Numbered from the stretch's first letter, positions 1-7,993 are shown. The stretch is DNA of 64,000 nucleotides from Sphingomonas sanxanigenens DSM 19645 = NX02 (GCF_000512205.2 NZ_CP006644.1:4602501-4666500), one strand, 5' to 3'. Program-made: numbers and translations. Notes: a model not told the origin generated them from the letters alone.

Positions 1-234
1 CCGATCACCGCTGCCGCCGAGAGCGAGGGCCACGATGTGGTCGGCGATCACCGCTGCATTGACACGGCCCGCCTTGGCGCACTCCCGACAAAGCGGCTCA
101 TCGCGCAACAGCTCCGCGCGAATGCGCTCATGCTCGCGCCCATAACCGCGCGCCTGCCGCGAAGCACGACGCGACCAGTTGCACGGCTTGGCCTGCCTCG
201 GCTTGGCGTTAAGCTTAGGCGGCCGAGACGGCAT
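1..234 (-). CDS. HNH endonuclease, 3' part cut by the window edge
   Basis: Reading leftward from ATG at 234, the first 78 residues are open to the window edge. They contain an Arg-rich start, a G-Y-G-R-E-H-E segment, a C-R-E-C zinc knuckle and a D-H-I-V core followed by a double glycine, which is the layout of the HNH nuclease fold (Cys4-HNH type). Phages of this kind usually place such a gene directly before the terminase genes, where it helps DNA packaging. The start overlaps the 3' end of the gene at 215-442, as do most neighbours in this operon. The C-terminus and the last metal ligands are outside the window. Confidence 0.8.
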   Translation of the reverse strand, partial: MPSRPPKLNAKPRQAKPCNWSRRASRQARGYGREHERIRAELLRDEPLCRECAKAGRVNAAVIADHIVALALGGSGDR

Positions 235-442
235 CGCTCACATGCGGCTGATCCTCATGCGGGATCGGCAGCTCACGCAGCGACAGCGAGCGCGTGCTCG
301 TCAGGTACAGGTCGACCGACGTACCCGGCGGCACCGTGGTGGTGACGGCCGTATAGACGTGGCTCTCGCCGCTATCATAGTCGTCGGTCGTCGTGACCTC
401 GACCGGCCAAGCGTGCGTCTTGATGGTGACGGTGGTGGTCAT
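215..442 (-). CDS. Small phage protein, unknown function (75 aa)
   Basis: ATG at 442 is preceded by a GGAG-like ribosome site about eight bases upstream, so this start is preferred over the in-frame upstream Met. The product is Thr/Val-rich at its N-terminus (M-T-T-T-V-T-I-K-T), with alternating beta-strand-like stretches and no signal peptide or membrane segment. It overlaps the HNH gene start by 20 bases, which suggests translational coupling. I do not recognise the family. Its place between the NusG-like gene and the HNH gene puts it at the early/late boundary of the phage map. Confidence 0.6.
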   Translation of the reverse strand: MTTTVTIKTHAWPVEVTTTDDYDSGESHVYTAVTTTVPPGTSVDLYLTSTRSLSLRELPIPHEDQPHVSDAVSAA

Positions 443-549
443 GGGAATCTCCGATTGGGTTGCGGTCTCTCCCGCCGTCACGTCCATGCGCCTCAGACGT
501 TGCAGCCGGTGGCTCGACACGCCGGCAGTCCTACTCCTGGCCAGTCCCC

Positions 550-681
550 TTACGCGACGTCGTGCTGACGCGCTCGGATCAACCCGACCAGTTTCGCTTG
601 GATCTCGGTTCTATGCGGCAGCACTCCGCGAGAAGCACGCTTCCCGCGGGTGGTGGCGGGGGCGGTAAGGCCAATGGCCAT
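550..681 (-). CDS. Possible small basic phage protein (43 aa)
   Basis: An ATG at 681 opens a 43-codon frame in the otherwise empty stretch between 442 and 697. The product is basic (T-T-R-G-K-R-A-S-R-G and an R-A-R-Q-H-D end), with a central amphipathic helix-like segment. Codon choice resembles the neighbours, but the ribosome site is weak. An alternative 28-codon frame (611-697) starts on the stop of the NusG-like gene and overlaps it in another phase. One of the two may be real; neither is recognised. The remaining bases (443-549) hold no other gene I can support and could carry a late promoter. Confidence 0.4.
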   Translation of the reverse strand: MAIGLTAPATTRGKRASRGVLPHRTEIQAKLVGLIRARQHDVA

Positions 682-696
682 CCGACTTCGCCCGCA

Positions 697-1257
697 TCAT
701 GCCGCTCGTGCGGCGGTGCCCTGACTGGGCTGCGTTTGTTCTGCCTCATTCGGACGCAAAAGGAAAGATGAGATCTTCAACGGCACGCGAAATCCGGGGA
801 AGCACACAAGCACGAACTCGCCCTGCGCTCGCTCGACAACACCGCTCATACCCGCGAACGGGCCCTCGGTCAGCTTCACCGCATCACCCGCGCTGAACAC
901 GCGACGCTGCTCCTTAGGCAACGCCTTGGCTTCAGCGGTCCGCAGCGGCTCCAACCCAGCGTCCGAGATCACCGGCACGCGGCCCTGATAGCGGAATACC
1001 GAGAAGGCTGGCTGGACCTTCTTAGCCGTCGCTGCCAGCCCGAGCAGGTCGTCGAGATGCCGCGCCCGCGCGAACACGAACGTGGGCAGCATCGGCACCG
1101 CCTTGTCGATCCGCACCCGAGAGCGCGGGATACGGCGCGATATCACCAGCGAGGGCGTCCATGCCTCCATGCCGATTTCGTTGAGCGAGGTCGCCAGCCG
1201 CAGCGTGCTGCCACCAGCTGCGCGCAACACGCACCATCCATTAACGTCTTTCATCAT
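697..1257 (-). CDS. NusG/RfaH-like transcription antitermination protein of the phage
   Basis: 186 aa. Residues about 8-105 resemble the NGN domain: W-C-V-L-R near the start, a double Arg before a P-M-L-P-T-F-V-F-A strand, as in NusG and RfaH. Residues about 121-165 form a KOW domain (F-S-A-G-D-A-V-K-L-T-E-G-P-F-A-G-M-S-G-V). NusG proteins bind the RNA polymerase clamp and make it resistant to pausing or termination. A phage copy at the end of the early operon, just before HNH and the presumed late genes, is in the position of a lambda Q-type late activator. This role is inferred. The start ATG overlaps the upstream stop (ATGA). The host's own nusG is not in the window. Confidence 0.82.
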   Translation of the reverse strand: MMKDVNGWCVLRAAGGSTLRLATSLNEIGMEAWTPSLVISRRIPRSRVRIDKAVPMLPTFVFARARHLDDLLGLAATAKKVQPAFSVFRYQGRVPVISDAGLEPLRTAEAKALPKEQRRVFSAGDAVKLTEGPFAGMSGVVERAQGEFVLVCFPGFRVPLKISSFLLRPNEAEQTQPSQGTAARAA

Positions 1258-1946
1258 CCGAGACTCCCACTCACCTTGGCCTGTTTCTCGTCCCGGGCAG
1301 CCTTCCCGGTGCGATCGGTGAAGCTTCCATCGTCATGGTGCCAGAGCAGGCAGCGCTCGGCCGCGATGCGCTTCCATTGGTCGGGCAGCGCGTTGATCTC
1401 GGCCTGGCAAAGCCTGCCCTCTTCCAGTGCTTCGAGCGCCTCGGCGAAGCGCGCTTCCACCTCGCGGCGTACGATCGCCGTCGCCTGGCCATGCCGCGCG
1501 AAAGCGTCGTCGCCGCGGCTCCAGCGCGCGAGGATGGCGTTGCATTCGACGATCGTCGGGAACCACCTGCATTCGGCCAGCGCGTGCTCGAGCAGGAAGG
1601 AGATAGCCTCGTTCGATCGATGGCCGAGCGACTTGTAATAGGCCGTGGCGAACAGGCTGCCGCTGAGATCGTCCTCGGCCGAACGGCTGGGCAGCGTCGT
1701 CCGCATCACTCGCATGCACTGCTTGAAGTGCCGCTCATCGCAGCGCGTAAGCGCCGGCGGCGGTTCGTCCGCGATGCGGCGGACCATCGCCAGCGTCGTA
1801 TCGTCCAACCTCGCCGGCAGCGTGTCGAGATCCAGATCCTGCAGGCTCGTCGGCAAGGCGAGCGATGTCTGCGTCAAGGGCTCGGATGACGGCATCCCGG
1901 CTGCCACCCGCGCCACCACGGCCTTGAGCGGTCGAACGTTGTCCAT
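1254..1946 (-). CDS. Phage protein of the replication module, unknown function (230 aa)
   Basis: The chosen start at 1946 has an AGG ribosome site and gives 230 residues. The middle contains an L-P-R-S/A-D-D-type region followed by a helix and W-F-P-T-I-V-E-C, a pattern I associate with conserved hypothetical proteins beside replication genes in alphaproteobacterial prophages. No catalytic motif is visible; the protein looks all-helical with an acidic, Glu-rich C-terminal third. This start overlaps the upstream gene by 212 bases; a later in-frame ATG at 1787 would cut the overlap to 53 bases but has no ribosome site. Its stop is coupled to the NusG-like gene. Confidence 0.65.
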   Translation of the reverse strand: MDNVRPLKAVVARVAAGMPSSEPLTQTSLALPTSLQDLDLDTLPARLDDTTLAMVRRIADEPPPALTRCDERHFKQCMRVMRTTLPSRSAEDDLSGSLFATAYYKSLGHRSNEAISFLLEHALAECRWFPTIVECNAILARWSRGDDAFARHGQATAIVRREVEARFAEALEALEEGRLCQAEINALPDQWKRIAAERCLLWHHDDGSFTDRTGKAARDEKQAKVSGSLG

Positions 1947-2511
1947 TGCGATACCTGCCTTCGTCTTCGGCCCTGCGGCACCAGTTGCGCCATGCCGCCT
2001 GCCAATCCTTCTTCCGGGCGTTCGGCCCGCTCGCGCTCGCCGCCCAGTCGCGAAAGCGCTCCAACTCGCGGTCCAGCGCGCCGGGCGGCCAGCGAGAGAC
2101 CGCCTCCGCCAGTTCGCCACCGAAAGGCTCCGGCTGCCAGTCGACCGGCAAGCGGCTCGCCTCGCGCGCTCGCGTGGTGTCGCGCGTGGGGGTGGGCGGA
2201 GGGGTTAATTTTTGGGGTTCTAGGGGGCTTTTATCAGGGGAGGAGGGAGGGGGAGGATTGTCCGCATTGTCCACCCGATCCATCTGAGTCGGGTGGATGT
2301 CGGGTGGACATGAACCGGCTTTCTCCGCGGCGCGGCGTTCGCGCCGATATTCACGATCCCAAGCGCGCCGCTTCTCGGCGGCAGGGTCGATCATGGCAGA
2401 TGCGCCGCCGGCAGGCTGCTGCGCCTCCATCTCGGCGATCGCCGCGACCAAAGCGTCGCCCGTCACGCCCGCGGCGAGCAGGTGCTTCACAGCTGTTGCG
2501 ATGACGCTCAC
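1735..2511 (-). CDS. Phage replication-initiation-like protein
   Basis: 258 aa. Residues 1-60 look helical with an Arg-rich charged segment. A Pro/Thr-rich low-complexity linker follows (about 85-115). A C-terminal segment with L-E-R-F-R-D-W-A, then K-K-D-W-Q-A-A-W-R-N-W-C, is the signature seen at the end of phage O-like or YdaU-like replication proteins, where it probably contacts DNA or the helicase loader. Function is therefore inferred as origin recognition or replication. The last 70 residues overlap the next gene in another phase and are Gly/Arg-rich, so the true end could have been altered by a frameshift. The start overlaps the upstream stop. Confidence 0.6.
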   Translation of the reverse strand: MSVIATAVKHLLAAGVTGDALVAAIAEMEAQQPAGGASAMIDPAAEKRRAWDREYRRERRAAEKAGSCPPDIHPTQMDRVDNADNPPPPSSPDKSPLEPQKLTPPPTPTRDTTRAREASRLPVDWQPEPFGGELAEAVSRWPPGALDRELERFRDWAASASGPNARKKDWQAAWRNWCRRAEDEGRYRNGQRSTAQGRGGAGGSRDAVIRALDADIARLADEPAGSGSRHAAGEVGRYDAGDGPPHRGRTAAGAYALR

Positions 2512-2777
2512 CTAGCGCCCTCATCGGACTGGCGCGCCGCATCGTCGGCCATGCGTGCGGCCTCATCCGTATAGCGCCAGGCGACGATGTCCCAGTCGCT
2601 CGACCCGCTCGGCCAGATGCGCCACCGGCGCGTTCTTGCAGGCAGCGGCCCCATGATCCGGCCGTTGCGATACCGGATATAGATCGACGCTTCCTCCGAC
2701 CACGTCGGCCGATCGTTGTGGCCGAAGTGCAGCGTCATGCCGTCCGGATCGGGCTGGGGCGCGTGAGCGGCGCTCAT
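2508..2777 (-). CDS. Small phage protein, unknown function (89 aa)
   Basis: The product begins M-S-A-A-H-A-P and contains W-S-E-E-A-S-I-Y-I-R-Y-R-N-G and a W-D-I-V-A-W-R-Y box. Similar short proteins are common in early operons of proteobacterial phages and have no known role. Start and stop both overlap the neighbouring genes by four bases (ATGA type), so it is certainly part of the same translationally coupled operon. No membrane segment or metal site is seen. Confidence 0.6.
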   Translation of the reverse strand: MSAAHAPQPDPDGMTLHFGHNDRPTWSEEASIYIRYRNGRIMGPLPARTRRWRIWPSGSSDWDIVAWRYTDEAARMADDAARQSDEGAR

Positions 2778-3643
2778 GCCGCACCTTCCCGCGCTTCTGG
2801 CGCCAGCATGTCGGCGGCGTTACGCACGGAATGGAGGGCGCGGTTTAACGCAGCCTCAACCCTTTCGACCCGCGCATCGGCACTGCATTCGGCTTTCAGC
2901 TGCACGATCCTGCGACGCACGGCGAATGCCGACATATCACCGTCAATCCCGAGCCATTCGATGAGATCGCGCTTGGCTTGCTCAAATTCCGCGCACTCCG
3001 CCCGCACCTGGCCAATCAGATACTCGCGACGCGCCGCGACCTCGCGATCGACTCTCTTGAAGCCCTCGGCGCGCATCTCGGAAAGGTCAGCGATCTGCGT
3101 CTGAACACTGGTAAGATCGACTGCTGCCTTCGCCACAGCCGCCCCGAACTTCTTCCTGACCGCAGCGTTCTCTCGCCACAGATCAGCGTGACGCATCTGC
3201 GGCAAGCGCGGCCCGGTACAACGGCCGACGCCGTCGATCAGCAGCTTCATGGCCGCGTCCATCGGCAGAGCCACAGCCGACCGAGTCGCCTTCCTGACAT
3301 GGCGCCACGTCTGCGCCTTGCGGACGATCAGGCCACATCCAACCGGAATATCCGCGGCGGTGCAAAGCCCGTCCGGCACAGCAAAAACGACCGCGCCGGC
3401 AAAGCTGAGATACTTCTGCCATTTGCCGGACGTCGTATCAGAACGAAGATCAGATCGGCTGATCTTGCATTCATATGCCGTGGGCATCGGCTTGCTGTAG
3501 GACTTCTCCAGCGTGTAAACGTCCGGCCGCGGGGATCCCGCCGGCCCGATCTGCATGTCGGTCCAGACCATGCGCTGGTCTGAGCGGAGATGCTGGGCAA
3601 GATCCTCTGCCAGCGCGTCGTGCTTCCAGCCGTGGTCGCTCAT
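2774..3643 (-). CDS. PD-(D/E)XK-fold nuclease-like phage protein
   Basis: 289 aa from ATG 3643, which overlaps the methyltransferase stop. The N-terminal domain has an R-P-D-V strand (Asp41) followed by Y-E-C-K-I (Glu58, Lys60) and a conserved G-K-W-Q-K-Y-L helix before F-A-V-P. That is the PD-(D/E)XK catalytic layout, closest in style to MmcB-like DNA repair nucleases. The C-terminal 150 residues are helical with heptad-like charged segments and look like a coiled coil. A role in phage DNA processing or recombination is inferred. Its position right after a DNA methyltransferase could suggest a restriction pair, but overlapping frames show only co-transcription. Confidence 0.65.
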   Translation of the reverse strand: MSDHGWKHDALAEDLAQHLRSDQRMVWTDMQIGPAGSPRPDVYTLEKSYSKPMPTAYECKISRSDLRSDTTSGKWQKYLSFAGAVVFAVPDGLCTAADIPVGCGLIVRKAQTWRHVRKATRSAVALPMDAAMKLLIDGVGRCTGPRLPQMRHADLWRENAAVRKKFGAAVAKAAVDLTSVQTQIADLSEMRAEGFKRVDREVAARREYLIGQVRAECAEFEQAKRDLIEWLGIDGDMSAFAVRRRIVQLKAECSADARVERVEAALNRALHSVRNAADMLAPEAREGAA

Positions 3644-4590
3644 GCGGCAAACTCGAAAAGGCCCGCGCTGCGCGACGCCAGCGCCGCGATGTTTTTCGCT
3701 GCCTGCACGAAATAGGAGGGCTTGAGCTCGATCCCGATGCCCTTGCGCCCCATCTCCACGGCGCAATAGACCTCGCTGCCAATGCCAAGAAACGGTGTCA
3801 GGATGGTATCGCCGGGGTTGCTCCACAGATCTATGCAGCGCTCGATGACGTCGAGCTGGAGCGGCGAGATATGCTGCTCATCCTTCTCGTCGCGCCCTTC
3901 GCGATATTGAAGGGTCCGCGTCTGGCGGATGTCGGTCCAGACCGGCGAGGCGTAGCGCTGCCACACCTCGATCGAATACCAGTTCCGCCCATCGGTATCG
4001 GTCGTGTACTTGGCGAAGTCGGGACCGGCGCCATCGCCATAATAGGCATCGAAACAGCCCGACACCGGATCCGGATTGTCACCCGGCTTTCGGAACGTGA
4101 CGACATAGTCGGCGAGGCCCTGCCCGCTGATGGTCGAATCCTTGACCACCTGCTTGTGCAGCAGACGGATGCTCTTGGTGCGCTGCTGTGCGACGACCGG
4201 ATCTTTCCAGATGCAGACCTCGCTATGGAAGATCCACCCAGCGTCCTCATAGGCGCGGATCACCTCGCCCCTGAAATCGCGCATGCCGATGTGGCCATGC
4301 CGGATCTTCGACGTCGGAAGCTGCATCACATGCACGCTGTGCAGGCGGCCGGGCATCGTCACGCGCAGCAACTCCTGAATCAGGAACGCGTAATGCTGCC
4401 AGAAGCCGGCGCCCTCATTGTTTGAGATATCGCGATCGAAGCTGCTGAACTTGTACAGGCCCTCGAACGGGGGCGAGTGGATGCCGAAGCCGATGCTGTC
4501 TCCGGGGAGCGCCCGAATGATCTCGCAGCTGTCGCCTTGGTAGATGGCATAGTCGTCAGTCACGACCTGATCGACGGCGAGGATGCTCAT
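3640..4590 (-). CDS. DNA methyltransferase, N4-cytosine/N6-adenine type
   Basis: 316 aa. An N-terminal G-D-S-C-E segment leads to the S-P-P-F catalytic motif (residues 39-42), so the order is motif IV first. The S-adenosylmethionine site lies near the C-terminus (T-P-F-L-G-I-G-S, then G-I-G-I-E-L). This permuted order is the beta class. S-P-P-F rather than D-P-P-Y is more usual in N4-cytosine enzymes, but N6-adenine cannot be excluded. It modifies phage DNA, probably against host restriction. Start and stop overlap the helicase and nuclease genes by four bases. No dedicated restriction enzyme partner is obvious. Confidence 0.85.
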   Translation of the reverse strand: MSILAVDQVVTDDYAIYQGDSCEIIRALPGDSIGFGIHSPPFEGLYKFSSFDRDISNNEGAGFWQHYAFLIQELLRVTMPGRLHSVHVMQLPTSKIRHGHIGMRDFRGEVIRAYEDAGWIFHSEVCIWKDPVVAQQRTKSIRLLHKQVVKDSTISGQGLADYVVTFRKPGDNPDPVSGCFDAYYGDGAGPDFAKYTTDTDGRNWYSIEVWQRYASPVWTDIRQTRTLQYREGRDEKDEQHISPLQLDVIERCIDLWSNPGDTILTPFLGIGSEVYCAVEMGRKGIGIELKPSYFVQAAKNIAALASRSAGLFEFAA

Positions 4591-5987
4591 GCGGCCTCCA
4601 GAAAGTTGGGAAGAATGATGGGCTGGCGCGGGTCATATGCAGGCGTGTCGCGCACGCTCCCGCGCACCGCGGCGCTCGACATGTCCGCCATGTGCATCAC
4701 CATCGCCGCGGCCATGCGCTCGGCATCGGCTTCCTTGCGCCGGATATTTGCGGTGGTGGCGCCCTCGATCTCGCTGGCGATCACATGCGCCGTCACCGGC
4801 CGCGTCTGGCCGAACCGCCAGAAGCGACGCACCGCCTGATAGAACTGCTCGAAGCTGTCGTTGAGCCCGACAAAGCCGGTGTCAGCGCAGTGCTGCCAGT
4901 TCATGCCGAAGCCCGCGACGCCCGCCTTCGTCACGAGCACCCGCGTGCGGCCTTCACTGAAATCCAGCAGCTTGCGCTCCTTGATGTCGTCCGGATCGCT
5001 GCCCTTGGTCTCGACGGCACCGGGGATCATCCGCGCAAGCTGCGCGCTCTCTTCATTGAGGTTGCACCACCACACGAAAGGGCGATCGGGCGGCGTGATC
5101 GATGCGGCCAGCGCCACCCGCTGCTCGACCGTCGATCGCCGGGCCGCGATCCGCTCCTGGAGCGTCTGCGCCTGCATAGGGAAGAGCATGCCGGTGTCGA
5201 TGTTGGGGGCGTAATCGGCGCCGACCGTGTGCTGCACGAACTGCAGCGGCGACAGATCATAGCCTGCGTCCGCATAGCCCAGATCGGACGGCTTGCGGAG
5301 CATGACAGACCACGATGCCATCCACTTCCAGAACTCGTTCTCGGCATGCCCTTTGAGGCGCCATTTCTGGGTGTCGCCATTGTCGTGCGTGAAGAAGGTG
5401 GCGAGCATGTCCGTGTAGGACATGATTCCGAGGAACTCGGCGTGATTGCCCAGCTCCATGAAGTCGTTCGGCGCCGGCGTTGCGGTCGCGGCAAGCCGGA
5501 ACGGAACCGCCTGGCATTCCTCGATCAGACGCGTGCGATAATGGCCGTCCGTCGACTTGAGGATGCTGCTCTCGTCGAGGATGACGCCGCCGAAGCGGCC
5601 CAGATCGAAATTGCCGATCTTCTGATAGTTGGCGATGTTCACGCCTGCGACGCAGTCGTCCGCGGATGCCACCTGCCGCGCGGAAAGCCCGAACTTCTCC
5701 GCCTCGCGCACCATCTGCGCGGACACGGCGAGGGGCGTCAGCAGCAGCACCGGGCGACCCGTCTCGCGGTGCACCGCATGTCCCCACGCCAACTCCATCA
5801 GGCTCTTGCCCAGCCCGGTGCCAGCGAACAGGGCGGCGCGCCCGCGGCGCAGCGACCAGCGAACTATATCCGCCTGGAAAGCGAACAGCGCATCGGGAAG
5901 GTCGACGGGGGCATCAATGCCGGTTGGCGGATCGACGATCGCCTTGCGGGCGAGGAACGCCTCGTAGAGGCTGGGGGCGGCGCTCAC
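4587..5987 (-). CDS. SF2/SNF2-like DNA helicase of the phage
   Basis: 466 aa from GTG 5987, chosen because it overlaps the upstream stop (GTGA). Motifs in order: Walker A A-G-T-G-L-G-K-S (55-62), a D-E-S-S Walker B variant (138-141), motif III A-T-A-T-P-A-P-N (167-174), and a C-terminal R-F-W-R-F-G-Q-T-R-P-V motif VI with the arginine fingers. Such ATPases unwind or remodel DNA during phage replication. The first motif lies about 50 residues in, with no N-terminal accessory domain. Neighbours are a methyltransferase downstream and nucleases upstream, typical of sphingomonad prophage replication modules. Confidence 0.88.
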   Translation of the reverse strand: MSAAPSLYEAFLARKAIVDPPTGIDAPVDLPDALFAFQADIVRWSLRRGRAALFAGTGLGKSLMELAWGHAVHRETGRPVLLLTPLAVSAQMVREAEKFGLSARQVASADDCVAGVNIANYQKIGNFDLGRFGGVILDESSILKSTDGHYRTRLIEECQAVPFRLAATATPAPNDFMELGNHAEFLGIMSYTDMLATFFTHDNGDTQKWRLKGHAENEFWKWMASWSVMLRKPSDLGYADAGYDLSPLQFVQHTVGADYAPNIDTGMLFPMQAQTLQERIAARRSTVEQRVALAASITPPDRPFVWWCNLNEESAQLARMIPGAVETKGSDPDDIKERKLLDFSEGRTRVLVTKAGVAGFGMNWQHCADTGFVGLNDSFEQFYQAVRRFWRFGQTRPVTAHVIASEIEGATTANIRRKEADAERMAAAMVMHMADMSSAAVRGSVRDTPAYDPRQPIILPNFLEAA

Positions 5988-6124
5988 CGCCCCCGCCCCA
6001 TCGTCCGCAGGTTGCGCGCGCCCGGCCCGATATGCCGCCGCGGGATGAAGTACAGATACTCGACGCGCACCACCTCTCCGCGCGCGTTGCGCTCGATCAT
6101 CTTGCAGGCGGTCTCGCGCGTCAT
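5984..6124 (-). CDS. Very small phage protein, unknown function (46 aa)
   Basis: ATG at 6124 opens a 47-codon frame that ends on the helicase start (GTGA overlap) and begins on the stop of the preceding gene (ATGA overlap). This perfect fit is the main evidence. The peptide starts M-T-R-E-T-A-C-K-M-I-E-R and contains V-R-V-E-Y-L-Y-F-I-P-R-R, a basic beta-rich patch; there is no signal or membrane segment. Function unknown; it may be a helicase accessory factor by position only. Confidence 0.7.
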   Translation of the reverse strand: MTRETACKMIERNARGEVVRVEYLYFIPRRHIGPGARNLRTMGRGR

Positions 6125-6678
6125 GCCGCCCACCCCAGCTTGCGCGCGAGGTCGATCAGCGCTGCGGCGTTCGGCACGGTGCGGCGGCCGACGACAAAGC
6201 CCTGCTGGCGGGGCTCGAGAACGGAGCCGTCATAGACGATATAGCCCTGCCGGCGCAGATAGCTCTTCGCGCGCTCGACAGGATCGCTCTCCCGGCGAAC
6301 CGTCTCGGCATTACCGTCCATGATCAGCCGCGCGACCTTCATCATATGGTTGCCGCCACCGCCGCTGCGGGCGCGCTTCCAGTTCTTCCGGCGATTGAGG
6401 GCGATCTGGACGATCATCGGGTCGTAGGTTCCCGGCAGCTGCACCAGGTCGCCGACCCGCGGCGCAGGCTTGCCGACGGCGCGCCTGGGCGCGTCTGCCA
6501 CCGCCGGGCACGGCGGCTCGGGCTCAGCGATCGGCGGCGCCACAGGCCGCGACCGCGCGGCATCGACCTTCATCTGGTCCTCGATCATCGCGCGCGCCTC
6601 GGCTGCGCGGATCTTCTTGCGCGTCAGCGCGTCATAGGCGGCCCGATATTCGGGCGGGCACCACGTGTTCCTGCTCAT
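6121..6678 (-). CDS. Phage protein, unknown function (185 aa)
   Basis: Start at 6678 is chosen because it overlaps the VRR-NUC stop (ATGA). Residues 1-40 are charged and helical. A Pro/Ala-rich linker spans about 45-75. The C-terminal half has a basic R-R-K-N-W-K-R-A-R segment, then Y-L-R-R-Q-G-Y-I-V-Y and V-V-G-R-R-T-V-P-N, which looks like a compact alpha/beta DNA-binding module, although I cannot name the family. It lies between the VRR-NUC nuclease and the helicase in one operon, so a replication or recombination role is likely. Confidence 0.6.
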   Translation of the reverse strand: MSRNTWCPPEYRAAYDALTRKKIRAAEARAMIEDQMKVDAARSRPVAPPIAEPEPPCPAVADAPRRAVGKPAPRVGDLVQLPGTYDPMIVQIALNRRKNWKRARSGGGGNHMMKVARLIMDGNAETVRRESDPVERAKSYLRRQGYIVYDGSVLEPRQQGFVVGRRTVPNAAALIDLARKLGWAA

Positions 6679-7103
6679 GCCAGCCATCCCCACGATTTGA
6701 TGGCAGCGAGGGCTTCATCGACGCTGGTGACGCACGCCCACGGGTGGCCCACCTCGATGAAGAAATCCCGCCACTCTTTCTGTTCCACGCTCAGCCGGCC
6801 GTCCTTCTCGCGCTTGCATTCGAGCACGCCGATCTGACCGGGCTTGCGGCCCATCACGATCAGGTCGGGGAAGCCGGGGCGCAGCCCGTCCTTTTTCATC
6901 GCCGCGATCAGCTTGGCGCGGTTGGCCGCGTCGCCAGCGAGCTTCGATGCGTTCGGCACCGCGGCCACCTTAAGGCCGAGCGTCTCGATCAGTTCGATGA
7001 TGCTCCGCTGGATCGGACGCTCGAGCGCGCCGGGCGCCTTGCGACGGCGACGCTTTGCCCCCGTCGCGTGCTCGCGCGGCTTTTTGAGATACCAGGCCGT
7101 CAC
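6675..7103 (-). CDS. VRR-NUC domain nuclease
   Basis: 142 aa from GTG 7103, which gives the four-base GTGA overlap seen throughout this operon; an upstream in-frame GTG at 7112 is possible. The core is R-P-G-F-P-D-L (Asp80) and V-L-E-C-K-R-E (Glu95, Lys97), followed by L-S-V-E-Q-K-E-W and a late V-T-S-V-D-E-A-L. This is the VRR-NUC version of the PD-(D/E)XK fold, known from FAN1 and phage nucleases that cut branched DNA or Holliday-type junctions. The N-terminus is very basic (K-R-R-R-R-K). A role in resolving replication intermediates is likely. Confidence 0.88.
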   Translation of the reverse strand: MTAWYLKKPREHATGAKRRRRKAPGALERPIQRSIIELIETLGLKVAAVPNASKLAGDAANRAKLIAAMKKDGLRPGFPDLIVMGRKPGQIGVLECKREKDGRLSVEQKEWRDFFIEVGHPWACVTSVDEALAAIKSWGWLA

Positions 7104-7993
7104 GCCAGCCACTCGACCTGCGCGAGGTCAGCGAGCACCGATCGGCGCGCGCTCCACAGCGCCGGCTCGGGCATGCCCTCTGATGCTGAGGCGCTGTTTG
7201 CGAATCGGTCCATGATCGAGGGCAGGTCGGTCGGCAGCCCCATCTTCGGGCCAAGCACCATCGACCGCTTGATCGCCTCGCAGCCTTCCTTGATCAGCGA
7301 AGGCGCGGCGCCATCCAGCGCTGCCGCGATCGCACCCACCGCATCGTCGGCCACCTCGAATGGTGCGAGGTACATCTTGACGATTGCATAGCGCTCGGCA
7401 GGGCCAGGCAGCCCGATCTCGATCTGCATCTGGAACCGACGCCAGATCGCGGCATCGATCTCCTTCGTCACGTTCGTCGCGGCGAACAGCAGCCCGTCGA
7501 AGCGGTCGAGCTCCTGAAGCAGCGCGATCGTGATGTTGGCCCGCTCGTTATCGGCGCCCTGAGAGCCAAGCCCCTCGCGTTTCTTGGCCAGCGCGTCGAA
7601 CTCGTCGAAGAACAGCGCGACGCCATAACGATCGCGGCGCGCCTGGCGAAACATCTTGCCGATGCGCGAACCGCTCTGTCCGAGGTACATCCCGACGATC
7701 TCGTGGCTCTGGATCACCAGCATGGGCACGCCCAGCCGGGCGGTGATGTGATGCGCGAGCGTCGTCTTGCCGCAGCCGGGCGGGCCTGACAGCAGGCAGC
7801 GGCTGCGCGGCTTGAGGCCGACGGCGCGCAATTCCGTCTCGGCATTCATCTCGAACAGCCATTGATGCAGCGCCGCACGAACGGGGGGCGTCAGGATCGG
7901 CGGTTGCGCGTCCCCCGGCATCACGATCTCGCCGTGCGTGCCGAAGTCGCGCTCCAGATCGGACCGCGCGGAGGCAGGTTCGCTGTCGGCCAT
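7100..7993 (-). CDS. AAA+ ATPase of the phage replication module
   Basis: 297 aa. Walker A G-P-P-G-C-G-K-T (70-77), Walker B A-L-F-F-D-E-F-D (126-133), sensor 1 A-A-T-N (171-174) and a W-R-R-F arginine finger (about 184-187) are all present. The sequence style is that of the FtsH/SpoVK-like classic AAA clade rather than DnaC-type loaders, with no peptidase domain. It could remodel a replication complex or act with the adjacent nuclease; no partner is established. Its start overlaps the stop of the GapR-like gene and its stop overlaps the VRR-NUC start. Confidence 0.85.
   Translation of the reverse strand: MADSEPASARSDLERDFGTHGEIVMPGDAQPPILTPPVRAALHQWLFEMNAETELRAVGLKPRSRCLLSGPPGCGKTTLAHHITARLGVPMLVIQSHEIVGMYLGQSGSRIGKMFRQARRDRYGVALFFDEFDALAKKREGLGSQGADNERANITIALLQELDRFDGLLFAATNVTKEIDAAIWRRFQMQIEIGLPGPAERYAIVKMYLAPFEVADDAVGAIAAALDGAAPSLIKEGCEAIKRSMVLGPKMGLPTDLPSIMDRFANSASASEGMPEPALWSARRSVLADLAQVEWLA

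Noticed and set aside
3640-5987. Methyltransferase plus SF2 helicase as a DISARM- or BREX-like defence system
   Set aside because: No other core genes of those systems; both genes sit in a phage replication operon with coupled nucleases, a common arrangement.
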